Shown piece by piece: positions 1-8,910 of a stretch of 64,000 nucleotides of DNA (positions within the stretch are counted from its first letter, which is position 1; each line of letters starts with the position of its first letter). This DNA is from Maribacter forsetii DSM 18668. GTDB lineage: Bacteria; Bacteroidota; Bacteroidia; Flavobacteriales; Flavobacteriaceae. The stretch covers positions 2,666,001-2,730,000 of the forward strand of contig NZ_JQLH01000001.1 in assembly GCF_000744105.1 (NCBI RefSeq), read 5' to 3'. The notes below the pieces were generated by a model, which saw only the letters and a program-made list of their open reading frames with translations, did not search any database and was not told the origin of the DNA. The position numbers and the translations under genes were made by a program.

Positions 1-309
1 TTCAGCATTATACCATTGTAATGTTGCCAGGCAATTGGTGGTAGCGTAATAACTTATATCTGTTGCTGTTTTATAAGTTATAGCGTTAGAAGGAATATCA
101 GTAAATGAACTTAAGGTACTTTTTACTGCAAATTCTTCATTACCAGATCCCACAACAACCCCATTTAACAGATTGTTATTTTGAAGAAAAACAGTATAAT
201 CAACTTGTACACTTGTTGCTACTTCTTCTTCAACTTGTTCAGAAGATTTTTCGCATGCAAAGAAACTAAAGGCCAGCGCAAAGCAGGCCACATATTTGTA
301 GGTTTTCAT
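1..309 (-). CDS. Lipoprotein of unknown function, 3' part cut by window edge
   Basis: The reading frame starts at an ATG at 309 on the minus strand and stays open for 103 codons to the window edge, so only the N-terminal part is present. The first 20 residues form a lipoprotein leader (MKTYKYVACFALAFSFFAC) with the lipobox Cys at residue 19, followed by a Glu-rich tether, so export and lipid anchoring in the envelope are expected. The rest is rich in Thr, Ser and Asn and has no motif I recognise. No function is assigned. Confidence 0.75.
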   Translation of the reverse strand, partial: MKTYKYVACFALAFSFFACEKSSEQVEEEVATSVQVDYTVFLQNNNLLNGVVVGSGNEEFAVKSTLSSFTDIPSNAITYKTATDISYYATTNCLATLQWYNAE

Positions 310-341
310 AAAACATCGATTTGGGTTAATCTATTCTATGC

Positions 342-1964
342 TTATTCAGCGTACATTTTGTTACGCTGATCTTTTAATGCCTTGTCAGACATATATTCAT
401 CAAACGTTGAATACCTATCAATGTTGCCTTTAGGAGTTAATTCTATGATTCTATTTGCAACTGTTTGTGCAAACTCATGATCATGTGTTGTTAACATAAC
501 AGTTCCCTTAAAGTTCTTAAGAGAGTTATTGAATGCCGTAATACTTTCTAAATCTAAGTGATTTGTAGGCTCATCTAACATCAATACATTTGCACGCAGT
601 AACATCATTCTACTCAACATACAACGTACTTTCTCTCCTCCAGAAAGAACCGTACATTTTTTTAAGGCTTCTTCTCCACTAAATAGCATTTTACCCAAGA
701 AACCACGTATGTAAACTTCTTCACGTTCTTCCTCGGTTTTGGCGTATTGGCGCAACCAATCTACTAAATTGATGTTACTTGTAAAAAAGTCTGAATTATC
801 TGCTGGCAGATAAGATTGTGTGGTAGTAATACCCCACTGAAAAGTACCTTTATCTGCTTTTTTATTACCGTTTATAATATCATAGAACGCTGATGTGGCT
901 CTAGAATCTCTTGAAATAATGGCAATTTTATCTCCTTTTGCCAAGTTGATGTTTACATTGTCGAATAATATGTCTCCTTCATCAGTTGAAGCGGAAAGTC
1001 CTTCTACATTCAATATTTGATCACCAGCTTCTCGCTCTCTATCAAATATAATTGCAGGATATCTACGGCTAGAGGGTTTAATATCATCTACCTTTAACTT
1101 AGACAACATCTTTTTACGAGAAGTTGCTTGCTTACTTTTTGCAACGTTTGCACTAAAACGAGCAATAAATTCTTGCAGTTCCTTTGCTTTTTCTTCCGCC
1201 TTCTTGTTTTGTTGTGCACGTTGACGAGCTGCTAATTGGCTACTCTCATACCAAAACGTATAGTTACCTGAATATAAATTCAATTTTCCGAAATCTATAT
1301 CGCCAATATCAGTACAAACCGTATCTAAGAAGTGACGGTCATGACTCACTACTATTACCGTATTTTCATAATCTGCCAAGAAATTCTCTAACCAACTAAT
1401 TGTTTCATAATCCAAGTCGTTGGTAGGCTCATCCATAATCAACACATCAGGATTTCCAAATAATGCCTGTGCCAAAAGCACACGTACTTTTAATTTAGAA
1501 TCTAACTCGGACATTAAAGTGAAATGCAAATCCGCGTTTATACCTAAGTTTGACAATAATGCAGCTGCGTTACTATCTGCGTTCCACCCGTTCATTTCTT
1601 CAAATTTCACCTGCAACTCCCCTATTCTATCTGCATTTTTATCATCGTAATCAGCATAAAGGGCATCTATCTCTTTTTTGATCTCATAAAGCGGTTTGTT
1701 ACCCATAACAACAGCTTCTAATACCGTAAAATCATCAGCAGAGTTATGATTCTGTTCTAATATGGACATTCTCTTACCTGGCTCTAAATGCACATGACCA
1801 GAAGTTGGGTCCATTTGCCCAGCTAGTATTTTCAAAAAAGTAGATTTACCGGCACCGTTAGCACCAATAATACCATAACAGTTACCTTGGGTAAAGGCAA
1901 CGTTTACTTCATCGAACAATACTCGTTTACCAAATTGGACAGAAAGATTAGAAACAGATAACAT
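342..1964 (-). CDS. ABC-F family ATPase, YbiT type
   Basis: Duplicated soluble ABC ATPase of the ABC-F class, which act on the ribosome in translation and have no membrane domain. The first nucleotide-binding domain has Walker A GANGAGKS (residues 34-41) and Walker B with DEPTNDLD (about 174-185). The linker (about 240-300) has the charged SANVAKSKQATSR stretch typical of YbiT. The second domain keeps the signature LSGGEK (440-445) and Walker B LMLDEPTNHL, but its P-loop is destroyed (SRDSRATS, about 351-358), so it probably cannot bind ATP in the usual way. Length (540 aa) and order match E. coli YbiT as I remember it. ATG start at 1964, with a -7 promoter element 26 nt upstream. Monocistronic. 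High confidence in family; the exact ribosomal role is not visible. Confidence 0.95.
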   Translation of the reverse strand: MLSVSNLSVQFGKRVLFDEVNVAFTQGNCYGIIGANGAGKSTFLKILAGQMDPTSGHVHLEPGKRMSILEQNHNSADDFTVLEAVVMGNKPLYEIKKEIDALYADYDDKNADRIGELQVKFEEMNGWNADSNAAALLSNLGINADLHFTLMSELDSKLKVRVLLAQALFGNPDVLIMDEPTNDLDYETISWLENFLADYENTVIVVSHDRHFLDTVCTDIGDIDFGKLNLYSGNYTFWYESSQLAARQRAQQNKKAEEKAKELQEFIARFSANVAKSKQATSRKKMLSKLKVDDIKPSSRRYPAIIFDREREAGDQILNVEGLSASTDEGDILFDNVNINLAKGDKIAIISRDSRATSAFYDIINGNKKADKGTFQWGITTTQSYLPADNSDFFTSNINLVDWLRQYAKTEEEREEVYIRGFLGKMLFSGEEALKKCTVLSGGEKVRCMLSRMMLLRANVLMLDEPTNHLDLESITAFNNSLKNFKGTVMLTTHDHEFAQTVANRIIELTPKGNIDRYSTFDEYMSDKALKDQRNKMYAE

Positions 1965-1989
1965 AGAAACAAAATTTTAAAAATCCGTG

Positions 1990-1997
1990 CAAAAATA
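1990..1997 (-). promoter_or_regulatory. -7 promoter element (TAnnTTTG) for the ABC-F gene
   Basis: On the minus strand the sequence reads TATTTTTG, an exact match to the Bacteroidota -7 consensus TAnnTTTG, 26 nt upstream of the ATG at 1964. No TTG -33 element at ideal spacing was found, so the call rests on one box and its position. Confidence 0.45.
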
Positions 1998-2143
1998 CAG
2001 AATTTATAGGCTTGAACTACCTAGTTTAGTATCAAATTCAATAAAAGATTCTTAAGTTAGCGCATCACAACATTTAACTAGCTATTAACAACATCTGGTG
2101 ATTAGGTTTATTATTTTTGGCTAACACCAGTCCCATATACTAT

Positions 2144-3526
2144 ATGACTAGAATTTTACTCTCTACATTTGTAGCCTTATTATTGGGTTGTTCCTCCACA
2201 AAAAAGGATTCTGAAACCGTGCTTTTTGCCGGTGAAATCGTGAATCCTACGAGTGATCAAGTGATTTTATTAAAGGGAGGAATTAAAGTTGACTCCGCAA
2301 AACTTGATGATAAAAACCGATTTAAGTTTAAGTTAACTTCAATTGAAAATGGGCTGTATCATTTTAACCTAGCCCCAGAACATCAATATGTTTATTTAGA
2401 AAAAGGTGATAGTTTAATGGTACGATTAAATACCATTTATTTTGATGAGTCTTTGGTTTTCTCCGGCAGTAATGAAGAAACCAATAATTTTTTACTAGAA
2501 CTCTTTTTAGCTACTGAAGAAGAAGATTCTGATATGTACTCAGAATATTATAAAATGGAACCTCAAGAGTTTTTAGATAAAATAACATCCTTAAAACAAG
2601 ATAAGGTCAATAAATTAGCCGAGTTAAATTCTGAAAGTCTTCTATCTAACGAAGCAATGGAACTACTTAACGGTAGTATAGATTACACCTACAATAGATA
2701 TAAAGAGATTTATCCCTTTAGACATAAAAGCAAAACTGCTGAAGAAAATCTTCACGAATTACCTAAGGATTTTTATGCATATAGAAATCAAATAAACTAC
2801 GGTGACCATACACTTACCTACCTTAGACCTTATTATGATTTTATGAAAGCCCATTTAGGAAATTTGGCTTACATGAGCTGTTTAAACGATTGCGAAAATG
2901 ATTTTAAGAACGAAAGCAAGCAATTGCATTATAAAAAGCACAAACTACATCTAATAGACAGCCTTGTAGTAGAAAGAGAATTACGAGATAATCTTTTTAG
3001 AAATGTAGCTTTTGATTATTTATTAAAGAAAAAAGATGCTCCTGAAAACACTGAAATTTTCTTGAAGGAATTTAAGAGAGTTTCTAAAAACAACATGCAT
3101 CTAGAAGAAATTGAAAACCTGTACGAGGGTATTGCAAATCTTCAACCCACAAAGACAATTCCTGATTTAGATGTTGTCAGCTATGAAAATGAAAGCAAAA
3201 CACTAACAGAGATTGCAGCCAATAAAAAAGTTTTATTTTATTTCTGGTCAGGAACCAATAGTAGACAATACAAAAACATCTTTAAGAGAATAGCTATACT
3301 TAAGGAGAAAAAGCCCGACCATCAACTTATTGGCATTAATATTAAAACGGATTATGCACAGTGGAAAAAGATTATAGCTTCAATTGGTGTAGATCCTTCA
3401 TTACAATACCATAGTAATGACTTTAAAGAACTAACAGAAAAATTAGTTTTATATCCTATGAACAAGGCTATCATTACAGATAACTCTGTAATAGTAGACG
3501 GTTTCTCCAACATTTATAAAAATTAA
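2144..3526 (+). CDS. Lipoprotein with degenerate thioredoxin-like C-terminal domain
   Basis: The ATG at 2144 is preferred to the upstream TTG at 2117 because it starts a clean lipoprotein leader (MTRILLSTFVALLLGC, then SSTKK). About residues 20-110 are beta-rich and resemble the DUF4369-type N-terminal domain of Bacteroidota TlpA-like proteins. A charged helical middle (about 120-340) follows, and the last 120 residues look like a thioredoxin fold (IPDLDVV, then VLFYFWSG). The CxxC expected after FW is absent (SGTNSRQY), so disulfide reductase activity is unlikely. Probably an envelope-anchored protein with a binding or structural role. Family moderately certain, function unknown. Stands alone, convergent with the SDR gene. 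Confidence 0.8.
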   Translation: MTRILLSTFVALLLGCSSTKKDSETVLFAGEIVNPTSDQVILLKGGIKVDSAKLDDKNRFKFKLTSIENGLYHFNLAPEHQYVYLEKGDSLMVRLNTIYFDESLVFSGSNEETNNFLLELFLATEEEDSDMYSEYYKMEPQEFLDKITSLKQDKVNKLAELNSESLLSNEAMELLNGSIDYTYNRYKEIYPFRHKSKTAEENLHELPKDFYAYRNQINYGDHTLTYLRPYYDFMKAHLGNLAYMSCLNDCENDFKNESKQLHYKKHKLHLIDSLVVERELRDNLFRNVAFDYLLKKKDAPENTEIFLKEFKRVSKNNMHLEEIENLYEGIANLQPTKTIPDLDVVSYENESKTLTEIAANKKVLFYFWSGTNSRQYKNIFKRIAILKEKKPDHQLIGINIKTDYAQWKKIIASIGVDPSLQYHSNDFKELTEKLVLYPMNKAIITDNSVIVDGFSNIYKN

Positions 3527-3556
3527 AAATTCAGTTTTATTATTTTCAGATGAAAA

Positions 3557-4366
3557 TTAATGAGAGCTATGACCTTCAAGTAATTTCTCGAACCAACGAC
3601 CAGGTAGTAGATTTTTAAGCGTCAAGGAGAATTTTTGAATAAAGGAACCCACCTTATAATGAGGCTTCGGGTTTTTAGTCTGTATTATTTTTGCGATTTT
3701 TTTTGCAACATCTGAAGGGTCACCTCCACTATCAACATCTGCATCAATAGCCTCTAAGGTATTCTTATATGCCTTTTTATATGCAGAATCATCGTAAACC
3801 GGAGTATGATATCTACCAGAAGCAATATTAGTTGCAAAATCACCGGGTGCAAGCGTAGTAAGGTGAACTCCAAAGGATTTCGTTTCCATTCTATAACTTT
3901 CCGTTACAATCTCTAGAGCCCCCTTAGATGCTGAATAAATACCTCTAAACGGTAACCCCATATAACCTGCAATAGATGTAATGTTAATAATAAGACCTTC
4001 TTTCTGCTCACGCATTACAGGCAAAACAGTATTCATCACATTTAAAGGTCCGTTGAAATTGGTTGCAAATGCTTTTAGTACCTCCTCATGTGGTGTTTCT
4101 TCCATAGGACCAGTTATACCTACCCCTGCATTATTGATCAATACATCAATTCTATCTTCAAGTTCAAGTAATGATGCAATACAACTCTTAATGGTATCTG
4201 TATTTCTAACATCCATCTCTAATAGTGGAAAATCTGAAAATGAAGGATATTTACTTTTGCTACGTGTTGTACCGTAGACTTTATATCCTTTTTCCTTTAA
4301 ATGTATACCTATTGCTTTGCCAATACCTGAAGACCCACCTGTAATTAGTACTACTTTTGTTTTCAT
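3557..4366 (-). CDS. Short-chain dehydrogenase/reductase (SDR)
   Basis: Classical SDR, an NAD(P)-dependent oxidoreductase of the Rossmann fold. Visible motifs are the dinucleotide loop TGGSSGIGKAIG (residues 9-20), NNAG (78-81), the catalytic Ser near 131 (ITSIAG) and the YSASK active site with Tyr144 and Lys148. Length (269 aa) is usual for the family. Cytoplasmic; no signal or membrane segment. The substrate cannot be read from sequence. ATG start at 4366. Monocistronic, with the SRP RNA gene behind it on the same strand. Confidence 0.95.
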   Translation of the reverse strand: MKTKVVLITGGSSGIGKAIGIHLKEKGYKVYGTTRSKSKYPSFSDFPLLEMDVRNTDTIKSCIASLLELEDRIDVLINNAGVGITGPMEETPHEEVLKAFATNFNGPLNVMNTVLPVMREQKEGLIINITSIAGYMGLPFRGIYSASKGALEIVTESYRMETKSFGVHLTTLAPGDFATNIASGRYHTPVYDDSAYKKAYKNTLEAIDADVDSGGDPSDVAKKIAKIIQTKNPKPHYKVGSFIQKFSLTLKNLLPGRWFEKLLEGHSSH

Positions 4367-4459
4367 TTTATAGAAAATAAGCGATGCTAAACATTATATA
4401 GAATTGGTTATGAATGTGTTACCTAAAAATAAAATATTTCACTTTAGGGCACAAAAAAA

Positions 4460-4556
4460 GGCAAGCTACCTACATCGCACCGCTACGACCGTATACCCTT
4501 GCTGCGTTCCCACCCTGGGGGATTCTACAGGAGCTGGTCGTGTAGGACTTGCCGGG
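4460..4556 (-). ncRNA. ffs: Small signal recognition particle RNA (4.5S-like)
   Basis: On the minus strand the ends pair (CCCGGCAAG with CTTGCC) to form one long hairpin. The apical part carries the SRP helix 8 signature, reading CAGG GTGGGAAC GCAGCAAGG, with the GGAA-type tetraloop and the asymmetric A/C-rich loop bound by Ffh. The RNA ends in a T-run on the minus strand (A7 at 4453-4459 on plus), as in a factor-independent terminator. Size of about 97 nt fits the short bacterial type, which guides membrane proteins to the translocon together with Ffh. No ORF crosses it. Exact ends are estimated to a few bases. Confidence 0.9.
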
Positions 4557-4687
4557 TGCAAATATACAATCTTTTAAAACTTTGACAATCCTTTAGTTTC
4601 TTATTTTTATGAATTAAATTGCCTATAAATAACAAGAAAGCCTTCTTGTAGTAAAATACTACATCAACTTAAACACCCATTTTCTTA

Positions 4688-5743
4688 ATGAAAATTATTA
4701 ATTATTTCTGTATCGTTCTTATTACCAGCTTATTTACTGCATGTGGCAGTGGCAATCAAAAAGCATCTTCCCTATTCGAGATTAGTTTAGAGAAAAATGT
4801 AAACCAGGTTCAACTAAATCAAGAAATTGGTATAAGTATTAAAAATAAAAAGGAAAAAGAGATAGAAAACGTAGTATATAGTATTGACGGCACGCCTATT
4901 CCTCTTAATAATGATAAAATAAAATTTGATTTACCAACTTTAGGAAATAAAGTGTTGACCGCTAAAATCACTTTTGATGGCGAAACCGTAGATATCAACA
5001 AAAACCTAAAAGTACTTTCAGATAAAGCTCCTGAAATTTACACGTATACTATTATCAACGAATACCCGCACGATACAAAATCTTATACACAAGGCTTAGA
5101 ATTTCATAATGACACCTTATATGAATCAACCGGTAAAAAGGGCCAATCAATTTTAAGAAAACTAGATTTTAAATCAGGTAAGGTATTTGAGCAAATAGAT
5201 TTAGACGAAACTTATTTTGGAGAAGGAATCACTATATTAAATGATAAAATCTTTCAACTTACTTGGCAAAGTGGATTGGGGTTTATTTATGACCTAAACA
5301 CATTTGAAAAATTGGATAATTTTCAATACGGAAAAAGTCGTGAAGGCTGGGGATTGACCAATGATGGCTCTAAAATTTTTAAAAGTGATGGTACAGAGAA
5401 AATTTGGTTTATAAATCCTGATACCATGACAGAAGAAGGATATATAGAAACCGTAACCAATTCTTCTATTTTTAATTCTGCTAATGAATTGGAGTATGTT
5501 GACGGAAAAATTTACGCTAACGTATATCAAAAACCTAGCGTAATGATTATAGACAGTAAAACAGGTGCCATTGAAGGGGTTATTAATTTCAGCGGCTTGA
5601 GCGATATGATTACCAAAACCGAAAATTGGGATAAAACCAACTACGTGCTTAATGGAATAGCGTATCACCCTAAGCGAAAAACTTTTTTTGTTACCGGAAA
5701 GTTTTGGGACAAAATGTTTGAGGTGCAAATTGAGAAAAAATAG
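4688..5743 (+). CDS. Glutaminyl-peptide cyclotransferase-like lipoprotein
   Basis: Predicted glutaminyl cyclase of the plant/bacterial beta-propeller type, which converts N-terminal Gln of exported proteins to pyroglutamate. The leader MKIINYFCIVLITSLFTAC has a lipobox Cys at 19, then about 90 residues of a beta-rich N-terminal domain. The propeller domain starts near residue 115 (IINEYPHDTKSYTQGLEF) and has the family hallmarks YTQGL, YESTG, FGEGI and EGWGLT. The following thioesterase gene begins 4 nt after the stop, so they are probably co-transcribed. ATG start at 4688. Family confident; the role of the N-terminal extension is unknown. Confidence 0.9.
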   Translation: MKIINYFCIVLITSLFTACGSGNQKASSLFEISLEKNVNQVQLNQEIGISIKNKKEKEIENVVYSIDGTPIPLNNDKIKFDLPTLGNKVLTAKITFDGETVDINKNLKVLSDKAPEIYTYTIINEYPHDTKSYTQGLEFHNDTLYESTGKKGQSILRKLDFKSGKVFEQIDLDETYFGEGITILNDKIFQLTWQSGLGFIYDLNTFEKLDNFQYGKSREGWGLTNDGSKIFKSDGTEKIWFINPDTMTEEGYIETVTNSSIFNSANELEYVDGKIYANVYQKPSVMIIDSKTGAIEGVINFSGLSDMITKTENWDKTNYVLNGIAYHPKRKTFFVTGKFWDKMFEVQIEKK

Positions 5744-5747
5744 CAAT

Positions 5748-6134
5748 ATGGCATTTCAAAAAGAGCTCATTGTTTCACATGACGACCTAGACGATTTAAA
5801 TCATGTGAACAATGTACGTTATGTTCAGTGGATACAGGACATCTCTAAAGAACATTGGCAAAAAGTTGCTACTACAAAAATGCAGCAAGATGTCATTTGG
5901 GTAGTTCTAACGCATCATATAGAATATAAACGTGCAGCAGTATTAGATGACCCAATTACTATATCAACACACATAGAATCAAGTTCTGGCGCCAAATGTG
6001 TTAGAATTGTAGAGATGAAACACGGCACAACCAATAAATTACTGGTTAGATCAAGTACAGAATGGTGTCTTCTTGATAGTAAATCCTATAGACCTATACG
6101 AATTCCTGAGGAGATCAAAGAAATTTTCCTTTAA
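5748..6134 (+). CDS. Acyl-CoA thioesterase, hotdog fold
   Basis: Single hotdog domain of the 4-hydroxybenzoyl-CoA thioesterase/YbgC group. The active-site helix region is DLDDLNHVNNVRYVQWIQD (residues 11-29), where the Asp/Asn and following aromatic residues match the family pattern (D-x-x-x-H-V-N-N). The ATG at 5748 is chosen over an upstream in-frame ATG at 5688 that would overlap the previous gene by 56 nt and add a non-homologous tail. 128 residues is the usual length. Hydrolysis of an acyl-CoA or acyl-ACP thioester is expected; the substrate is unknown. Confidence 0.9.
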   Translation: MAFQKELIVSHDDLDDLNHVNNVRYVQWIQDISKEHWQKVATTKMQQDVIWVVLTHHIEYKRAAVLDDPITISTHIESSSGAKCVRIVEMKHGTTNKLLVRSSTEWCLLDSKSYRPIRIPEEIKEIFL

Positions 6135-6160
6135 CTTAGATGAAGTAAAACCTTTTTATT

Positions 6161-7705
6161 GTGCGCCTTAGAATCTTGATTATACTTTCTACCCTATTTG
6201 CTCTTCTTTGGGGTACTTCATGTAGGAAAGATTTTGAATACGCTGAAAGTAATGGTCACCTTTCCTTTTCTAGAGACACTGTGTACCTTGACACTGTTTT
6301 TTCAAACATAGGCAGTAGCACGTATACTTTAAAAGTTTATAACGATACTAAAGATGACATTATAATACCTAATATATCTCTTAGAAATGGTAGCGAGAGC
6401 TTTTACAGACTAAATGTTGATGGCATTGCCGGCAAAGAATTTGTAAATACACCTATTTACGCTGAAGATAGCCTTTTTGTATTTGTAGAAACTACAATAG
6501 ATATTACTGATAATTCGCTCAATGAATTGCTTTACACCGATGCCATTCTTTTTGACAATGAACCATTTCAGCAAACCGTTGAATTGGTAACACTGGTAAA
6601 AGATGCTATATTTCTTTATCCTAATGATGCTAACGAAAACAATGTTGAAACTATAGTTTTATATAATGATGAAACAGGTAACCCTATAGAAATAGAAGGT
6701 TTTGAATTACCTGACACTCACTTAAATTTTAATAGAGAAAAATCATACGTTATCTACGGATACGCTATTGTACCAAAAGGTAAAGAACTTGTTATTGACC
6801 CTGGTACAAGAGTTCACTTTCATGAAAACTCGGGTATATTAGTACAAGAGGAATCTACTATTACTATAAATGGCGAATTAAGTTCTGACGATATACTATT
6901 TGAAAACGAAGTCATATTTGAAGGAGATCGATTAGAGCCAGAATTTGATGATATTTCAGGACAATGGGGCACAATCTGGATTAGTGCAGGTAGTATAAGC
7001 AACACCATTAATCACTTAACTATAAAAAATGCTGAATTAGGTTTATACGTAGAAGGACAAACTAATGAACCAGAAAAAACATTGACCATCACCAATAGCC
7101 GCATTGTTAATAGTTTTAGATATAATCTTTGGGCTAGAAGTGCAAACATTGACGCTTCTAACCTAGTCTTAGGATCATCTGGAAATTCATCCCTTTTAAT
7201 AGAAAACGGTGGTAGCTATTCTTTTACTCATGCTACTATTGCAAATTATTGGAACAAGGGTTTCAGATTTAATCCTAGTGTTACCATAAGCAATACTTCT
7301 AACACCAATAGCGAAAACGGATTGGATTTGCTTCAAGCAGATTTTAAAAATTGCATCATTGATGGGAATAGCTCTAATGAGATTTCCCTTCAAGAAAACA
7401 GCCAAAACGCATTTAATTACAAATTTCAAAATTGTTTTATAAGGTTTGATGAAAATCAATCCGCAACCAGTGATGATGAACTTTATGATTTTGAAAACGA
7501 AGAACACTATCTCAACGTAATTCTTAACGGAGAGTTAGACTATTTTCAACCTAGCGAGAATGATTTTAGAATTGGATTAGACTCTGAATTAATCAATAAA
7601 GGTGATATTAATACTGCCAATGCCACTCCATTTGACATCATAGGAACTTCTAGAATTCCTAACCCTGATCTAGGTGCTTATCAAGCAAAAGAGAAAGATT
7701 TATAA
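6161..7705 (+). CDS. Lipoprotein with right-handed beta-helix-like repeats
   Basis: The GTG at 6161 opens an exported protein with leader VRLRILIILSTLFALLWGTSC (lipobox Cys at 21). About residues 30-140 look like an immunoglobulin-like or ASPM-type beta domain. From residue 200 on there are spaced short hydrophobic strands with Asn/Ser/Thr turns (ITINGEL, LTIKNAEL, LTITNSRIV, HATIANYW), the pattern of parallel beta-helix surface proteins. The C-terminus ends in DIIGTSRIPNPDLGAYQ, common to Bacteroidota parallel beta-helix proteins. No catalytic motif seen. It follows the thioesterase gene by 26 nt. Function unknown. Confidence 0.85.
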   Translation: MRLRILIILSTLFALLWGTSCRKDFEYAESNGHLSFSRDTVYLDTVFSNIGSSTYTLKVYNDTKDDIIIPNISLRNGSESFYRLNVDGIAGKEFVNTPIYAEDSLFVFVETTIDITDNSLNELLYTDAILFDNEPFQQTVELVTLVKDAIFLYPNDANENNVETIVLYNDETGNPIEIEGFELPDTHLNFNREKSYVIYGYAIVPKGKELVIDPGTRVHFHENSGILVQEESTITINGELSSDDILFENEVIFEGDRLEPEFDDISGQWGTIWISAGSISNTINHLTIKNAELGLYVEGQTNEPEKTLTITNSRIVNSFRYNLWARSANIDASNLVLGSSGNSSLLIENGGSYSFTHATIANYWNKGFRFNPSVTISNTSNTNSENGLDLLQADFKNCIIDGNSSNEISLQENSQNAFNYKFQNCFIRFDENQSATSDDELYDFENEEHYLNVILNGELDYFQPSENDFRIGLDSELINKGDINTANATPFDIIGTSRIPNPDLGAYQAKEKDL

Positions 7706-7849
7706 GTGAACCTGACATTATTTTGAAAGTTTTTTCGCTCACAAACCCCATGAACACTGATTTTATCAACATATCCTTGGTTTTTATAAGGACATTCTAG
7801 GTCTTCCTTTTCTTACCTATGTTTAAATTCGTGGTATACTCTATTTTTC

Positions 7850-8581
7850 TTGAATTATACGTACACCATAATAGACCCTGATGCTGTTTCAAATTTGCAA
7901 TTGCATGCTTTTTTGGAGGAGTATGGAGATTTTGAGTGTATTAACACCACTAGCAATCCTTCTGACGGATTGAATGATATACTAAAATACGCTCCAGATA
8001 TTGTTTTCATTAATCTAAACAATGATTATGCCTCTGTGTTCTTAATGGTTACAGAGATTCACCTATATATGAATCAACTACCAATTCTTATCGGTATTGC
8101 ATCAACAAAAAACTATGCTTACGACGCTATAAAAAATGGTTTCTTCGATTACTGGCTTCAACCCTTTAATGAATTTGATATTCGCAAGTCATTAATGAAA
8201 CTTCAAAAAAGAATGCCAAAAGAAAAAGCACCGGCAACACTATGCTTAAAATCATATAATGATTTTCAATATTTAAATACCAATGATATTCTTTATCTAA
8301 AAGCCGATAATAACACTACCGAGTTTTTCATGAAAGATGGTACAATTATTAATGCATATAAAACGTTAAAGACCTTTGAGAAAACATTACCAGAAAATTT
8401 TATGCGTATTCACCAAAGCTATATTGTAAATACTAGCTATGTATCTCGCATCAATTTCGGAAAATCTATATGCGCAATTAAAGCGGTAAACGAGAATATC
8501 CCTTTCTCTAAATCTTACCGAGAGAATATGGACAACTTAAAAAGCATCCTTTCAAAAAATACCCTCTCTGCATTAAATTAA
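7850..8581 (+). CDS. LytTR DNA-binding regulator with pseudo-receiver domain
   Basis: An N-terminal receiver-like domain (about 1-120) is followed by a LytTR DNA-binding domain (about 130-235; key segments ILYLKADNNTTEFF, FMRIHQSYIVN, IPFSKSYRENM). The receiver lacks the phospho-acceptor: the strand that should end in Asp reads IVFINLN, with Asn at position 55. The conserved Lys before PF is Gln104 (WLQPF). Phosphorylation by a kinase is therefore unlikely, and control may instead be by dimerisation, ligand or expression level. The TTG start at 7850 is chosen because no in-frame ATG lies upstream and the beta-1 strand (YTYTIIDPD) follows directly. The next gene encodes a small secreted peptide. 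Sure of the domains; target genes are unknown. Confidence 0.9.
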   Translation: MNYTYTIIDPDAVSNLQLHAFLEEYGDFECINTTSNPSDGLNDILKYAPDIVFINLNNDYASVFLMVTEIHLYMNQLPILIGIASTKNYAYDAIKNGFFDYWLQPFNEFDIRKSLMKLQKRMPKEKAPATLCLKSYNDFQYLNTNDILYLKADNNTTEFFMKDGTIINAYKTLKTFEKTLPENFMRIHQSYIVNTSYVSRINFGKSICAIKAVNENIPFSKSYRENMDNLKSILSKNTLSALN

Positions 8582-8716
8582 AGAATTCTTTTAAAACCAG
8601 GTCATATACTAACAGAACTTAACCAAACACTCAAGTTTTAAAATACTGTGTTCTTTACTTCCAAATGGATATTACTTTGGCAGTATAATAAACCAAAACC
8701 CCTAAAAACACACAGT

Positions 8717-8893
8717 ATGAAAAAAGTAACAAGTATTTTAGCAATTGTAGTAATGGCAGTTGGTATGGCTACAGTAGTTATTGAAGATACAAGCAATACA
8801 ACTGAATTTCTAAATGACAGTATGAATACAGCTGAATGTGACGACTGTTCAACACCACCAGATGACAGAAAACCGCCAAAAAGAATTGCTTAA
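8717..8893 (+). CDS. Small exported peptide with a CDDC motif
   Basis: 58-residue ORF starting at ATG 8717; the longer frame from 8648 lacks a leader in its first 23 codons and is not preferred. The N-terminus MKKVTSILAIVVMAVGMATV is a plausible Sec signal peptide. The mature part is acidic, then has a Cys pair (ECDDCST, residues 41-47) and a basic, Pro-rich tail (PPDDRKPPKRIA). It has its own strong terminator 17 nt after the stop, so it forms a short transcript between the LytTR gene and the kinase gene. I do not recognise a family. A secreted signal or small periplasmic factor fits, but that is inference. Confidence 0.65.
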   Translation: MKKVTSILAIVVMAVGMATVVIEDTSNTTEFLNDSMNTAECDDCSTPPDDRKPPKRIA

Positions 8894-8910
8894 GTAAAAA
8901 ATACAAATAC

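Noticed and set aside
5294..5746. 150-codon minus-strand ORF
   Set aside because: Lies fully inside the glutaminyl cyclase gene, has no family features and unlikely composition; a shadow frame.
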